Source: Nymphaea colorata (lineage: Eukaryota; Streptophyta; Magnoliopsida; Nymphaeales; Nymphaeaceae). Taken from it: a stretch of 64,000 bases of DNA. Below the pieces are notes generated by a model, which saw nothing but the letters and a program-made list of their open reading frames with translations, did no database searches and was not told where the DNA came from. Position numbers and translations under genes: made by a program. Shown in pieces: positions 34,650-46,735 of this stretch. Numbering within the stretch: position 1 is the first letter of the stretch; each line of letters begins with the position of its first letter. The stretch spans positions 1,405,528 through 1,469,527 of the forward strand of contig NC_045140.1 of the NCBI RefSeq assembly GCF_008831285.2, given 5' to 3'.

Positions 34650-35992
34650 GAAACCAAGTTTTGTCCCGACTCTTTGGCCAAGTCAGTAGGGAGTGTTTTC
34701 TATGTAAGTAAAGTGGTTTTTCAATGCAGCCAAGAAGATTCCTGAAAGTAGCTTTGGCAATTTTCCATCCTAAGAGAGGACCACCTAGAAGCCCTGGACC
34801 TGATGTGATGAGGGGATCTACTGGTGCAGTTATGTAGTAACAAATAAAGAATGCGTATGACTTTTAGTATTGAGCCCCAAGCGATGGAGAGGAACATCCA
34901 AGTTCCAAATAATTGCAGGCTCCTCTCTTACTGTACTCTTTATGGCTTTTCTCTCTTAGCAATTGATGAAGGTGGTTCTTCCCCCAGTGGGGTTGCAGTA
35001 ATGAAATGCGTCTTTATCTTTGTGTCTTTGCAGAAAGCATCAAACACCCAACTAGTCCACAATTTTTCCTTTTGTGTACTAATGCTTTTTACCCAAGCAA
35101 GCTCCCTCAACAAAAGGAGAGTTTACCATGTCTCTATTTTTCATCTGCAACTTTCCTCAATCAGCGGCTGCTCGGATCTTTGAAAGCATGGAAGTCTGCG
35201 CACTATCAATCATAAATAACTATGGTGTATTATTAACCTCAATTTATCAACTTAATTAGATGGTTAGCTACATCTAAAATACTTTCATTTAGAAAAGGTA
35301 TATCATTGTTCCTTTCTAGTTGTACAGATTAAGAGCATCGGATTTTTTCAAAAGTACTCATATTTGGTAGTTCTTACATTTCATGAACTATATATGTGTG
35401 TGAAAACTACTTTTACTTTCCTCACTCTTGAGTATTTATGATGAATGAATGCCTGTGCCTTTGGAGAAGTTGAAAATGGACCCTTTTTGCACTGCTTTTG
35501 GCTTCCCTTTTGGGATATCTTTTCAACAATTCTATTTTTTTCCTTTTGCAAGTATCTTTCTTCCTTTCAAAAAGTTCAAGTCTTGTAGCTTCCCCTTTGG
35601 TTTCAAATGGTCTGAAAGATTAGAATGGCTAGAGGTTAGTAATAAAACGGCAAACATATGAAGAAGGAGGCTTCATCTTCCTGTGAGAGCTACAGTTTTC
35701 TTTTGTCGGCGGGACATGAAGCTGAGCCTAGGAAAAGGAAGTGCTGCAATGCTCTCAAGATGGGCTAAAATTGACAGATCCAAATTGAATTGCTGGCAAA
35801 TTGATTATTTTCACCTGCCCATTTAAATATGGAACACTATTTATTTTCTACATTTCAAATTTACTTACAAATTTCTTTTATTTATATTTATTTATTTATT
35901 TATGAACAGTCCTACAGCATTGTTAAATTTGGCCAATTCACTGCATTTAAGAGCTGCCGTAATTAAGAAGCAGTCTCCTTTCCCCTGCACAT
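34650..35992. other. Gene-free stretch
   Basis: Overlapping open frames at 34851-35215 (+) were examined; neither resembles a known protein. Nothing else is seen. Confidence 0.5.
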
Positions 35993-36096
35993 TATGAAGC
36001 AGTAGTGGAGCTGTCAGCTCATCAAAAAATTCATTATAATGTGTTAACTTTACATTGTTATGAATCTAAATCTTGGCTCCGCCACTGATATGAAGC
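35993..36096 (+). mobile_element. 88-bp hAT-type MITE with perfect 8-bp target duplication
   Basis: TATGAAGC occurs at 35993-36000 and 36089-36096. The 88 bp between them begin AGTAGTGGAGC and end GCTCCGCCACTGA, an imperfect terminal inverted repeat of the GGCGGAGC type. It is very small for a MITE and has no coding capacity. Confidence 0.85.
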
Positions 36097-36690
36097 TACT
36101 TAAACCAGCAACCAGCGTTCACCAGCCATTGGGCCAAGGAGGCGATTTGATCGAGTCTCCTCTCTGGTTTTGAATCCGGTAATGTTTCTTTAATTTGGAT
36201 AATTTAATCTAAGCTTCAAAGTTCTGATTCTGCGTGAACCGGTTCTGTGCTACGTTAGAATATCCCAGTTTATCCGGTTTTAGCCTGAACATGTGGGCGA
36301 ATCTTGTTAACGTTTTCTTACACGTCAATGATTTGGCGATGCACCGCTGATCAATGTCTGTTTTGAGTGTCGAAACCGCAAAGAAAACGAACACCAATGT
36401 CCAGAATTCGCTATTGCCCAATAGCCGTGGAAATCGAAAGATCCAAGATTTTGTAGATTTCAGGAAATTCGACTGAGAGCGAGAGGATGAGAACAATGAG
36501 TTGGTCTAAAGCGTGACAGAGCTTCCAATTGCACCAATCACGGGTCAATTGATTGACGTCAGTAAATCCCATTTCAGAAGAAGAAGTTAACTCAGGTTTC
36601 CATCCAATCCAAACTCAACAGAAAGAATCTCCAACTTAACATATTAATTTATATTATCTTTCGGGGTTTGTATTTGTAGATATGATCGAC
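36097..36690. other. Gene-free stretch
   Basis: Between two MITEs. A minus-strand frame (36209-36496) shows no family resemblance. Confidence 0.5.
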
Positions 36691-36877
36691 GTGGGGCCGA
36701 GCTAGAAATTTTTCATCAGGAGTCGAATTAAAGTTTTTAAATTTTGACACTGATCCAAATATCATTTTTCAAAATTTTCATATAAAACAAATAAAATTTT
36801 TTAAATTTACATGCAAATTTAAAAAAAAAAAAAGATGGGGCCAAGACCTATGTGGAACCCCCCTTGGCTCCCCGTCG
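36691..36877 (+). mobile_element. MITE-like copy with GGGGCCGAGC end
   Basis: Left end GTGGGGCCGAGCTAGAAATT and right end CTTGGCTCCCCGTC, whose reverse complement is GACGGGGAGCCAAG, similar to the other GGCGGAGCCA copies. No target duplication found. Confidence 0.5.
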
Positions 36878-38324
36878 GCTGCCAGCCTGATCAGCTACAC
36901 TCTATCCTCTCGAAGAAGGGGCTTCAAAGATGAGTTCAAACAATTAGAATTTACAAGTTAAAGAATAAAAATCATTCTAATTTCAATTTATGGACCAAAT
37001 TGTATAATGTACAATTTTTTTGCTGGAGGGAGCAACGAAAAATGGGTTGGCAGCCTAAATTCTCTTTCACCTTCGTACACGCAAATTAAACCGTTTGTTT
37101 AACGTGTAATAATAACTAAATTAAATTATTGGTTAAAACAATGAATAATATCCAAAACTCTTTTTTTTTAAATCACAAAAATTGCAGGCGTCATTTGATT
37201 TTAGCAATTTTACTCCCAACAATTCCATCCCAAATCAGATTATCTCAATCTTTTTTAATTCTTTAGGGTATTGTGTATCCATGTATGGGAATCTAGGTTT
37301 CAAAACAAAATGCTAAATGGTACCCTATATTATGTTTGTTTTTTTATTCAAGAAAAAGGTGAGGAATTTTAAAGAAATAAACATAGTAAGAACACTAACG
37401 TGGATGGCAAAATTGTGCATTTGCATATATAATTCATTTTTTTTTAATTTTAATAAATGCAACAATCAGTGGCCCATGCACATAGTGTTACTGTGTTCGT
37501 GTGGCCATGCCAGTCCACATAAATTTAAATATTTTTATATTAATACCTTATAATTATTTCTTTATTTAAATATTGACTGCTCCATAGAAAGATTTTGCTG
37601 CATTATTAATGAGATTCAGGCAAAAAATTTGCGGCTCCGCAATTGATAACTTACAAAGAGTTTGATGAGGTTGGCCGAATTTGCATAGTTTGATGGACGT
37701 GTTATTAAGCTTCTTTGAAAATCCCAAAACCCAATTATTGAAAATGCATCAAATTTTGTGGGCTTAAAAAGACGTGCTTTTCCATTGGAAAAACGCAATA
37801 GAATAGTCAATTCATCAGTTTCCGAATGTTGAAACCATCTATGCCATTGGGTCGGGCCAAAATATCCAGTTTGTCTATATCCTAACTAGATTGGATGTAG
37901 AAGGGAATTGTAAGGAATATACGTATGTAAAATCTCCCCATTTTTTTTTATAGAAAAAGAGCTTAAGTTACTTAATTTACCACAAATATGAGTATTCTAA
38001 CATCTTCAAAGCTCGTTGATCCCTAATGCTTCAATTTTAACACTTGAAAATTACAAATTTATTTGCTACAGAATAATCTAAAGCTTCTCCACTACTGATA
38101 ACGACAACCGGTAAGTGTGGGCAACAGCCCAATACCGAATGAGTAGTCAGGTAGCGAAGCCAGCCGGTGATGGGCTAAGCTTGGGCTGGCTATTTGACAT
38201 TTGGATCGGCCTAATGAAATAATTTATGGTGTGGGACTGGCCTGAGCTGGGTACTGCGGCTTGGCCTAGCCCGATATATGTATTTAAAAAACATCTCTAT
38301 AAATTTTTTATTTTGTTCTCTCTT

Positions 38325-38327
<3 letters not shown>
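36878..38327. other. Gene-free stretch
   Basis: AT-rich with no recognisable gene. GTGTGGGCAACAGCCCA near 38117 is a stray relic of the MITE palindrome. Confidence 0.55.

Positions 38328-38392
<65 letters not shown>
38328..38392. repeat. Compound (TC)n(TA)n microsatellite
   Basis: About 14 TC units followed by about 18 TA units. Confidence 0.95.
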
Positions 38393-38396
<4 letters not shown>

Positions 38397-39769
38397 TGTG
38401 TTGCCGACAAACAAACTTTTGCCGATGACTCTCTTAAAAACTTTTGATGTGCCATTGATGGCTCTCTTACAAACACTTGATACATCTATTTGTGCTTTAA
38501 AAAATAAAATGTTAAAAGTTTCAAATAAAGGTAATCATCCAAGTACATGACCGGTATGAAGTTGATGGTTTAACCCAACCCAATAACTAAGCAGATTAGG
38601 TTTAAACTGCCACTAAAGGCTTTGGGTATGGGAGGAGTAGGCGGAGTTGTGACCCTTATCTTGATCTATAGTCCATGATTAGAGAAAATATCATATGATC
38701 CTCCAAACCCGACGATCGATGGGTTCAATATGGATCCAACAATAGAAAGATTGAACGCTTTAATTTTAAAGAGAATATTTTAATTTTAGATCTCGCTTGC
38801 AAACTGCATAGCATGCGTATGTACATGTTGATATATGCAAATACATAGGAGCCTCATTCTTTAGTTGGTTCGGCTCAATCCTTTTATTTAGCAAAAGATT
38901 GGGCCAAGTTTAATTTCAATTGGTGGAAAGAAGGGGAATCAGAATCACTGAATTACAAGACCAGCCTGACACTTATGGTTCTTCGTATTAAACATCTTCC
39001 CATGGCAACAATCACAGTATATAAATAAATTAAGCATGAAATCGAAAAAAAAAAAAGAGTTTTGAGATCAAAAGTCTCAACTAGTATTAAAAGGAAAAAG
39101 GAAAGGAAAGAACCATTAAATTTTTATCAAAAGAAATGTCCTTGCCTTAAGTTTGACGTTAAAGAAAAGGGAGAAAGCATGCATATGATTAAAAGCATAG
39201 GCAGATGCAAGAAATCAGCACTTACCATGCAAAATTTCAAAAAGCGTCACACGTTATTTTTCGTTTGATTTTAAATATCATTCTTATTTAAAGGTAAATT
39301 AAAGCAACTGTGGTAGCCTGAACTGGTCATTGGGGAGAGCCCCCCTCAAAAGCCAGCCATTAATAGTAAGAACACTTTTTTTGGTGAGTTGGAAGAATAT
39401 TCCATCCCGTAGTAAGCTGTCAAACCACTCATCTTTCTCTAGGGTTTAAGGCTGCTTTCGGGTTTAAAATAACGATCAAAATGCCACCCATTTCACACCT
39501 ATCAAACGCCCATGAGTCTCTCCCTCTTATGCCTAAATTTCAAAGACGACTTATTCAAATGTAGAACAATTGGTAGATAATAAGTCTATTGACACCTTTG
39601 GCTAGTAAGATTCAATGTTTGATTATCACTAAATAAATCATATTGAACAAATTAAATAAGTCATATTAAGCCAAATTCATGTTTCCAAATTAGGTTGCTC
39701 ACTTCATCACTTCTATGCTTTCTTTAATATTAAATATCTCTCTCTCTTTCTCTCTCTCACTACACACAC

Positions 39770-39773
<4 letters not shown>
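38393..39773. other. Gene-free stretch
   Basis: No gene, RNA gene or transposon end recognised. Confidence 0.55.
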
Positions 39774-39812
<39 letters not shown>

Positions 39813-39909
39813 GTTTAGACAAAAAGTCGTCCAACCTCTCACAATATACCTTTGATGCAATACATTGAATAGCCGCAATTGGATGAAACTCAAAATGGCA
39901 GAGGATTCC

Positions 39910-39971
<62 letters not shown>

Positions 39972-40106
39972 AATTTGTGAATTTCTCCAATTGGGTTTAG
40001 ACCAAAAGTCGTCTAACCTCTCACAATATACCATTTGATGCAATACATTGCATAGTCGTGATTGGATGAAACTCAAAATGGTAGAGGATTCCAACTATAT
40101 ATATGT
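39774..40106. repeat. Two 104-bp units alternating with (AT)n runs
   Basis: A unit beginning GGGTTTAGAC and ending GAGGATTCCAACTATATAT occurs at 39811-39914 and 39993-40097, about 90% alike. Each is preceded and followed by TA or TG/TA microsatellite sequence, giving a period of about 182 bp. All open frames here are products of the repeats. Confidence 0.9.
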
Positions 40107-42360
40107 ATATGAAGCAATTATTTATTAATAGCTACGATGGCAAGTATGCAACCATACATCAGCTGACCACACTCTTTTATCATTCACGAGATGAGCACTA
40201 AAAAACAATGTTGAAAATGGGAGATGAACGTTCGACTTGCACATTTCGCGTGTATGAGTATCAATTAAAAAAGTGCATCGCGAACCACTTAAGTTACGAG
40301 CACAAATTACTTCACTCGGAATTTCCATTAAAAATATTTTAGAGAAAATATCAACATGCTATTAATTTAGTGCGGATAATACTTTAATTCAAGTTGTTTT
40401 CACAAAAGCAAATGATCTTTTAGTTTGGTATGTAAGAGTCAATGTTTTTTCGGTGAGTGAATGCAAATCTAACACAAGAAAGGACCGACTTAAGTATCTT
40501 TCTTATTGACTCGCCATTACAAAGACTTATATTTATAATTTACGTGGTCTCTGGCGCACCCTTTTCTCTTTCTTAAAAAGGTAAATATAGAGATACGATT
40601 TGCATGTTTAAAATCATGCAAATTAGCATAAAGAACATACTTTAACATGCAAGCATAAGATCAAATTTAAATCCCTAAAAATCTTACGTACGCACATGAA
40701 ACTATTTTTTGTATATGTATAATACTTCGGACTGACATTTCCATATATAAAGTAAAATCTAGAACAAATAAATATTAATCCGAGATCTAGAAACGAATAG
40801 TTGTTGAAAATGAACGCCTAAGTATTTATCCTCCTTTTTGACATGTAAATGTTGCTACCCACATGTAAGGTCATTGAAACCACATGTTTTTTGTGAAAAT
40901 ATAGTAAAACCCTTTATAGATATTCTCTTTTAGCGATGGGATGGGAATCAAGTTTGATCGACCGGAGCATGGTCAGTTGAAGCTGGATTTGTTTATGCAA
41001 TAGAATTCATTTGTTAACTCGAACACTTGTGCTGAAACCCAACCTGAACCGACCGGACCAGGGTACGGCAACCCAAACCCAGATACCCCGGTTCACGGTC
41101 TCCCACCCCTGTCGGTTGGCACGTGTGGGGCGACCCGTTACGGAGCCATGAATGAGCCCACCGACCGCCCCGTTTCCCACACGGTCGACGTCCTGCCACC
41201 CGTGTGTGCGCGAGTTCTGATTGGTCCGATGAGATGTCCCACACACCGGGGAGGGGCAATCAATCCGGTCCCGCCCGTGGAGCCAGGAGGGCAATTCGGG
41301 GAAGGAGGCAGGGAATGGAGGGAAGGAGGAGTGATCAGCGTGGCTAATGGCGATAACTAATTGGAGTTTACCATAATTAGGGAGAGGGGGGAGGAGGAGG
41401 AGCCGAGAGGAACCAACGTCTAGTTTTTTGTCTTCCATGGTGGAAAAAGGTTTCAGTGCCAGAAACGCCCCTCCTTGTCCTTTTGGGAGCCTGCCCTTTT
41501 ATCCTCCCCTCTCCCCACCGTCTCTCCTTCTCTCTCACAGGCATTGGTGGTACTAAAAGCCATCACAGACGTAATACGTGTGAATGTGCATTTGAGTGAG
41601 AGTCTCTAGATCTGGTTCTTGGGGGGCTTGGAGGAACAGGGAATGGTTTTTGGGAAGATGGGTGGCTTCTGATTGATGGGTTGTGCCCTTTCTTTATTCC
41701 TATAGGGTGGTCAGTGGTGGTCTTGTCTCTTCTTTTTCTCTTTCTTTATTTTTTTTTTCTGCATCTGTTTCTTGTTGAGTTGAGTTCTGCTTCCTCTTCT
41801 CTTCTTCTTTGTTATCGAGTTTTTTTAGATTTTTTTTTTTTTTTTTTGTTTTGAACTTGGGTTTGCATGGTGCGGAAATTTGTGTTTGTTTGGTGAAGCC
41901 CTTTGTTTAGGTTGGGAGTTTTGAGGTGCGAGTTTTTGGTAATTGGATGTTTTCTATCTTGTTGTGATGGCTCTGCTGCCTTTGTTTTTTAATGTGTATG
42001 TGGGGTGGTTGTTGGGTTCCTTTCTGGTTTGATAGTTCTGATTGTGGCATGGATGTGGGTTTTGGGTGATCCTTTTTGGGGTTTGAGGAAGCCATTCAAG
42101 TCTTACTTCATTTGTTGGTTTTCTCTTGGAGGAAAGAAAGATTGATGGGAAGAAATGAGGACGATTCGGGGTGCTATTTTTTAACGTCATGTGATTTCAA
42201 AATTTCATCGTTCAGTCAATTATTCTTTTTCTCTTTTTCCTTTTCCGAATCTGGGGGCTTGCGATAATTGGGCGGTTAAGGGGAGCACATATAACGAATT
42301 CTGAGTTTTCACTTCACCATTTGCTAAGAAATTTGGGGATCCGGGGTGTTGAGATTTCCG
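40107..42360. other. Upstream and leader region of the O-fucosyltransferase gene
   Basis: AT-rich until about 41000, then GC-rich at 41020-41420, then C/T-rich (41470-41540), then a T/G-rich stretch (41690-42250). This order looks like promoter, transcription start and a 5' UTR intron, but no start site or splice pair is called. A 143-codon minus-strand frame at 41007-41438 lies in the GC-rich part and has no family resemblance. Confidence 0.45.
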
Positions 42361-42381
42361 ATGGGTTTCGGCCGATCGTGA
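42361..42381 (+). promoter_or_regulatory. Upstream ORF of seven codons before the O-fucosyltransferase start
   Basis: ATG GGT TTC GGC CGA TCG TGA encodes MGFGRS. It ends three bases before the main ATG at 42385. If it lies in the mature leader it should lower initiation at 42385 and favour the next in-frame ATG at 42409. Confidence 0.55.
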
Positions 42382-42384
42382 TAA

Positions 42385-44928
42385 ATGGTGTTTCTCAAAG
42401 GCGATGAGATGAAGGCTGAGAAACTCAAGAATGCAATGCTGTCTCGTTCGAGGTTTCAGATTTGGATGATTAGAGCCACCACCACCGTCCTGCTGTGGAC
42501 TTGTGTGGTTCAACTGACAGCATTGGGCGACATTTGGGGCCCTAGATTGCTCAAGGGGTGGCCTTCTTGCTTCACTCAATCACAGGCAGACCATTCTCTG
42601 CACATCGAGAGCCGAAAAGTCGTTCTTCCTCCTAAAAGTAAGTAGCCCTTTTCTTCCTTCCTTGATCGTCACTTCTTATCCAATTTTCCCTCTATGTTAT
42701 TTGTCGTTGTACCATGAAGAAATCGATTGGCTTTTTGCTCGTGAATTTGTATGTCTTGTTTTAATTGTGTCTGTTTCTTGTTTCCCTGAATGATTCAATT
42801 TCATCTTGCACCGAGGGAATTGCTCCATTTGGTTCACCTTCCGGTTACTTCTGGATGGATAGCGCAATTCACTTATGTATTTCCAAGTTGAAGAGCATTT
42901 TCATTAGACGGTTTGTCCGTTTTTGCTTGGTGTGAAATCGGTGATATCCTGAATTGTCTCTCTTGATTATATCCTAGGATATTACAAGAACAACGGCTAC
43001 CTGATGGTTTCGTGCAATGGCGGTCTTAATCAGATGCGCTCTGCGGTTAGGCTTCCTTGATGTTTGTCTGTTGAGATTGAACTTTATATTTGCTGTTATT
43101 GCGAACTCATCTAGTTAAAATTGATAATTGTCTGATATACTGGAAACTGCAGATATGTGATATGGTTGCTGTTGCAAGATACATGAACGTAACGCTGATT
43201 GTGCCAGAGCTGGACAAAACCTCATTTTGGGCAGACCCAAGGTTGGACTGTGTTTCACCTTTCATTCCGATGACATCGCTGAACTATTCTCTGTAGCTGC
43301 CGTCCTCTTAACTTATATCGACTGATATGGATACATTTGCAGTGAATTCGAAGATATATTTGATGTGGATCATTTTATATCATCCTTGCGAGATGAAGTT
43401 CGAATTCTGAAGGAGCTCCCCCCAAGATTAAAGAGAGTATCTGAGCAAGGAACTCTTTTCTCCATGCCTCCTGTTAGTTGGTCTGACATTTCTTACTATC
43501 TTAATCAGGTTGGTCACTTTCTCGATTTCTTTAGCATTGCAATCTTCCTATTTGTTCTGAATTAAGCATGTTTTTTGCTTCATAATCTGATCTTAGGTGT
43601 GCTTTTATGGTTCCACAAAACAGATATTGCCGTTGGTAAAGAAGCACAAGGTTGTGCATTTGAACAGGACAGATGCTCGATTAGCTAACAATGGCCTGCC
43701 TCTGGATATTCAAAAGCTGCGATGTCGAGTAAACTACCATGCATTGCGGTTCACTTCTCAAATTGAAGAATTGGGCAGAAGAGTGATCAATCAATTACGT
43801 CAAAATGGGCCATTTTTGGTTCTCCATCTTCGCTATGAGATGGACATGTTAGCTTTCTCTGGCTGCACTCATGGTTGCACGAAGCAAGAAGTGGATGAAC
43901 TGACAGAAATGCGGTAAGTTTGATAATCTTGATGTTTCCATATGTTTAAGATCTCATATGCTTAGTCCTAAAAAATTAACCGAACGCTTGTAGGTATGCA
44001 TATCCTTGGTGGAAAGAGAAAGTTATTGATTCTGTACAGAAAAGAAAAGACGGCCTTTGCCCTTTGACTCCAGAAGAAACTGCTCTTATACTACAGGCAC
44101 TTGATTTTGATAAAAATATTCAAATATATATAGCTGCAGGAGCAATATATGGTGGTGACCGCAGGATGTCTAGTCTTTCCTCTGCATTTCCTAATATTGT
44201 GAGTAGTGAAAGCATTACAATCTTAGTTGACAATTACTGCAGGCAACCAACCATTAAATTACTGAATCCTCTATTTGTTTTAATGCATTGAGGGCCGTGA
44301 ACATTAAAGGATTATTAGTCTCTCATATTCGACTGTCATCACAACTGGTCTTCTAACATATTATTGGTTGTTTTGCCATGTTGGCTGACATTATCTTGCG
44401 ATGGTTGTGCAGGTCAGAAAGGAAATATTGTTAGGATCTTCAGATCTTAAGCCTTTTCGAAACCACTCCTCCCAAATGGCTGCACTGGATTATATGGTTT
44501 CATTAGAAAGTGATGTATTCATTCCTACTTATGATGGCAATATGGCAAAAGTTGTTGAAGGCCACAGAAGGTATGTCTTGATGCTTAATGTCAAGTCTTA
44601 CAGTTGTTTTGATGTTTTCTGCTTTTCTAACTTGTTACTACCTCTAATTGCCTAAACTGGAAGATTCTTGGGATTCAAGAAAACGGTCCTGCTGGACAGA
44701 AAACTCTTGGTTGATCTTATTGATCAGTACACAAGTGGATCTTTGTCATGGGATCACTTCTCCTTGGCAGTTAAACAAGCTCATCAAAATCGAAATGGAT
44801 CCCGACAGACTAGGCTGGTAATTCCAGATAGACCCAAAGAAGAGGATTATTTTTATGCCAACCCGCAAGAATGTCTCCCTCCATTTGATGATGACAATGA
44901 AGATGATGCATTAAGGATCGACATGTAA
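42385..44928 (+). CDS. O-fucosyltransferase family protein (eight exons)
   Basis: Exons: 42385-42637, 42978-43045, 43153-43241, 43343-43508, 43624-43913, 43994-44198, 44413-44570, 44664-44928. All are GT-AG, frame kept, 497 residues. A single membrane anchor at about 25-47 after a short basic N-terminus fits a Golgi type II enzyme. [10 protein letters not shown] (98-107) is the GDP-sugar-binding-type loop of the family; [15 protein letters not shown] begins at 204. [14 protein letters not shown] at 260-273 is the conserved HxR-containing block; [20 protein letters not shown] (378-397), [13 protein letters not shown] and FLGFKK follow. The tail DDDNEDDA is acidic. Plant members (GT106, formerly DUF246) act on cell-wall glycans or proteins; some are known rhamnosyl- rather than fucosyltransferases, so the sugar is not certain. 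Closest resemblance from memory is to Arabidopsis At1g04910-type proteins. The alternative start at 42409 removes eight residues. Confidence 0.95.
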
Positions 44929-46699
44929 TTGATTGATTCAAATTTTGGGTATTTCTTGAATAAGCAATATTTTGGTTGCTTCATTGAGCGCCAAGAGAGG
45001 ATCTGCAACATCTTGAAGAGTAAATAAGCAGTAAGCTGCTGATTGGAGAAATGAGGCCTCTGTAATGAAGAGAAGCTGAAGGTGCATGGTTGATATTTAA
45101 GGTTTTACAGTTAGTTACTCCTCTGCAATGTGTGCAGTTGGTTCTCGTGTCAATGTGACCGAGTGAATGCTCTGGAAATGTTTGTTCAGTTGTTCCTCTG
45201 AGGCTATATCTGCATTCTACCCATGTAGCAGATGTTTTGGGCTCAATATAAAGGATTGCAAAAGGGAGAGTTTGGAAACCATTTTCTCACGCTTCTTTCT
45301 CTTTCCATCTTTTGTAATATATCCTTGTTACATAATTTTATCTTACACCTTCCTGTTCTTTTATCTACTCTCACATATCAACTTTTTAGCTTAGCTGCTA
45401 CGTGCTTGTCCAGCCCTTGTAGGCCCAGGAGAAGGATTTCACCTTTGAAGTGGATATTCTTAATGGAGATGATTGATTATTCATTTATTATAATTTACAA
45501 TTTCTGCAAACATATCATGTCAATTTTCTATTTGTTCATCTCGGTCCGCTGTTTCATGTTGCTGAATTGGCTTTTTAGAAGATCCTACCTACAGCTTTTC
45601 GGCATATTCGCTGGGTAGCTTGATATGCCAGGCAACAAGAATACTGATTCGGTCAAACATAACAGGTTCAAATCATTGATAATTCTTCATTTAAATATTT
45701 TTTTCCTTCTTTTTTTTTTCTTCCTTTTCTGTTCCCTGGTCATCTGCTGAATGAGTGCCTTGATTCCTTTCTGAACAATTTGCATTACCCTTGTTTGTCT
45801 TAGGGTAAAAAAATTTCTGGTTTTGGGATTGCATAATCACATTTCCACATATATAACATTTCTGTATGAACGTATAGTGAAATGGCACTGCTACCTAGTG
45901 CTATTGAACCGAAACTTTTTTTATAATCTACTTCTAGTGGCAAATAAATGGTCCAAATTTGTTTACCAAAATTTTCATCTAAATCTACTTGATCACTGAG
46001 GTTTCTATTTTTGTTTACCTAAAGTAACAGGATGTTCAAGCATCGTTGCTCACTTAGTCGTACTATATAAGCTTATGTTCAAGTACTTAACGCAATTCAA
46101 TTCAATGGTTTGTAGTTTCACATCTGTCAACCAATGAAGCAAAATTTTGCATCTTTCCATCCCAAGTTTTTTTTTTTCTCTATCTGCTTCTAATAATGAC
46201 CATGTTGAAGGCTCGGTCGACCTGCATTTCCCAACACCTGGGCACCGTTGTCTGCAACTTATAGTCCCATTGATCAAATAAAACATGCAATCTGAAGGCT
46301 TCTATTAGACCATAGCAATCAGTACAGTGTACAATATACAATTTCTCTTCTTTGCTAATTTTTTTCTACAGCAAACATTTCGTCCCAAGCAGCAGGTTTC
46401 AGGTGGTACAATCATGCTGTCTGTAGTACTCTGTCCTCTCAATCGTAGCGAGCAAGCCAGCAGAGTCCTAGTAGGAAAAAAACATGCATGCATCGTGGTA
46501 ACTTTGAAGCCAAAAAAAGATCTTAAATCAAAGATGCTGTATTGATAAAAGAAGTACGAGTAAGCTCATCATGGACGAAAGCAGCGTGATTCTAGCAACG
46601 CTTCTTCAGCACAATTGCATCGACTAACATAACATAACAGGGGAGAACAGAACAAGGAAGCAAGACAAGATCAGGGTAAATGCGCAGAATTTTCAATCT

Positions 46700-46703
<4 letters not shown>
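44929..46703. other. 3' flank of the O-fucosyltransferase gene
   Basis: 3' UTR probably extends a few hundred bases past the TAA; CAATATAAAGG near 45244 and TTTTGTAATAT near 45311 are possible end signals. No further gene is seen. Confidence 0.5.

Positions 46704-46732
<29 letters not shown>
46704..46732. repeat. (CT)n microsatellite
   Basis: About 14 CT units. Confidence 0.95.

Positions 46733-46735
<3 letters not shown>

Noticed and set aside
34851-35215. Overlapping plus-strand frames of 110 and 69 codons
   Set aside because: Serine/leucine-rich with no recognisable domain; likely chance frames in AT-rich DNA.
41007-41438. 143-codon minus-strand open frame
   Set aside because: Lies in the GC-rich promoter-like zone of the O-fucosyltransferase gene; low-complexity composition and no known domain.
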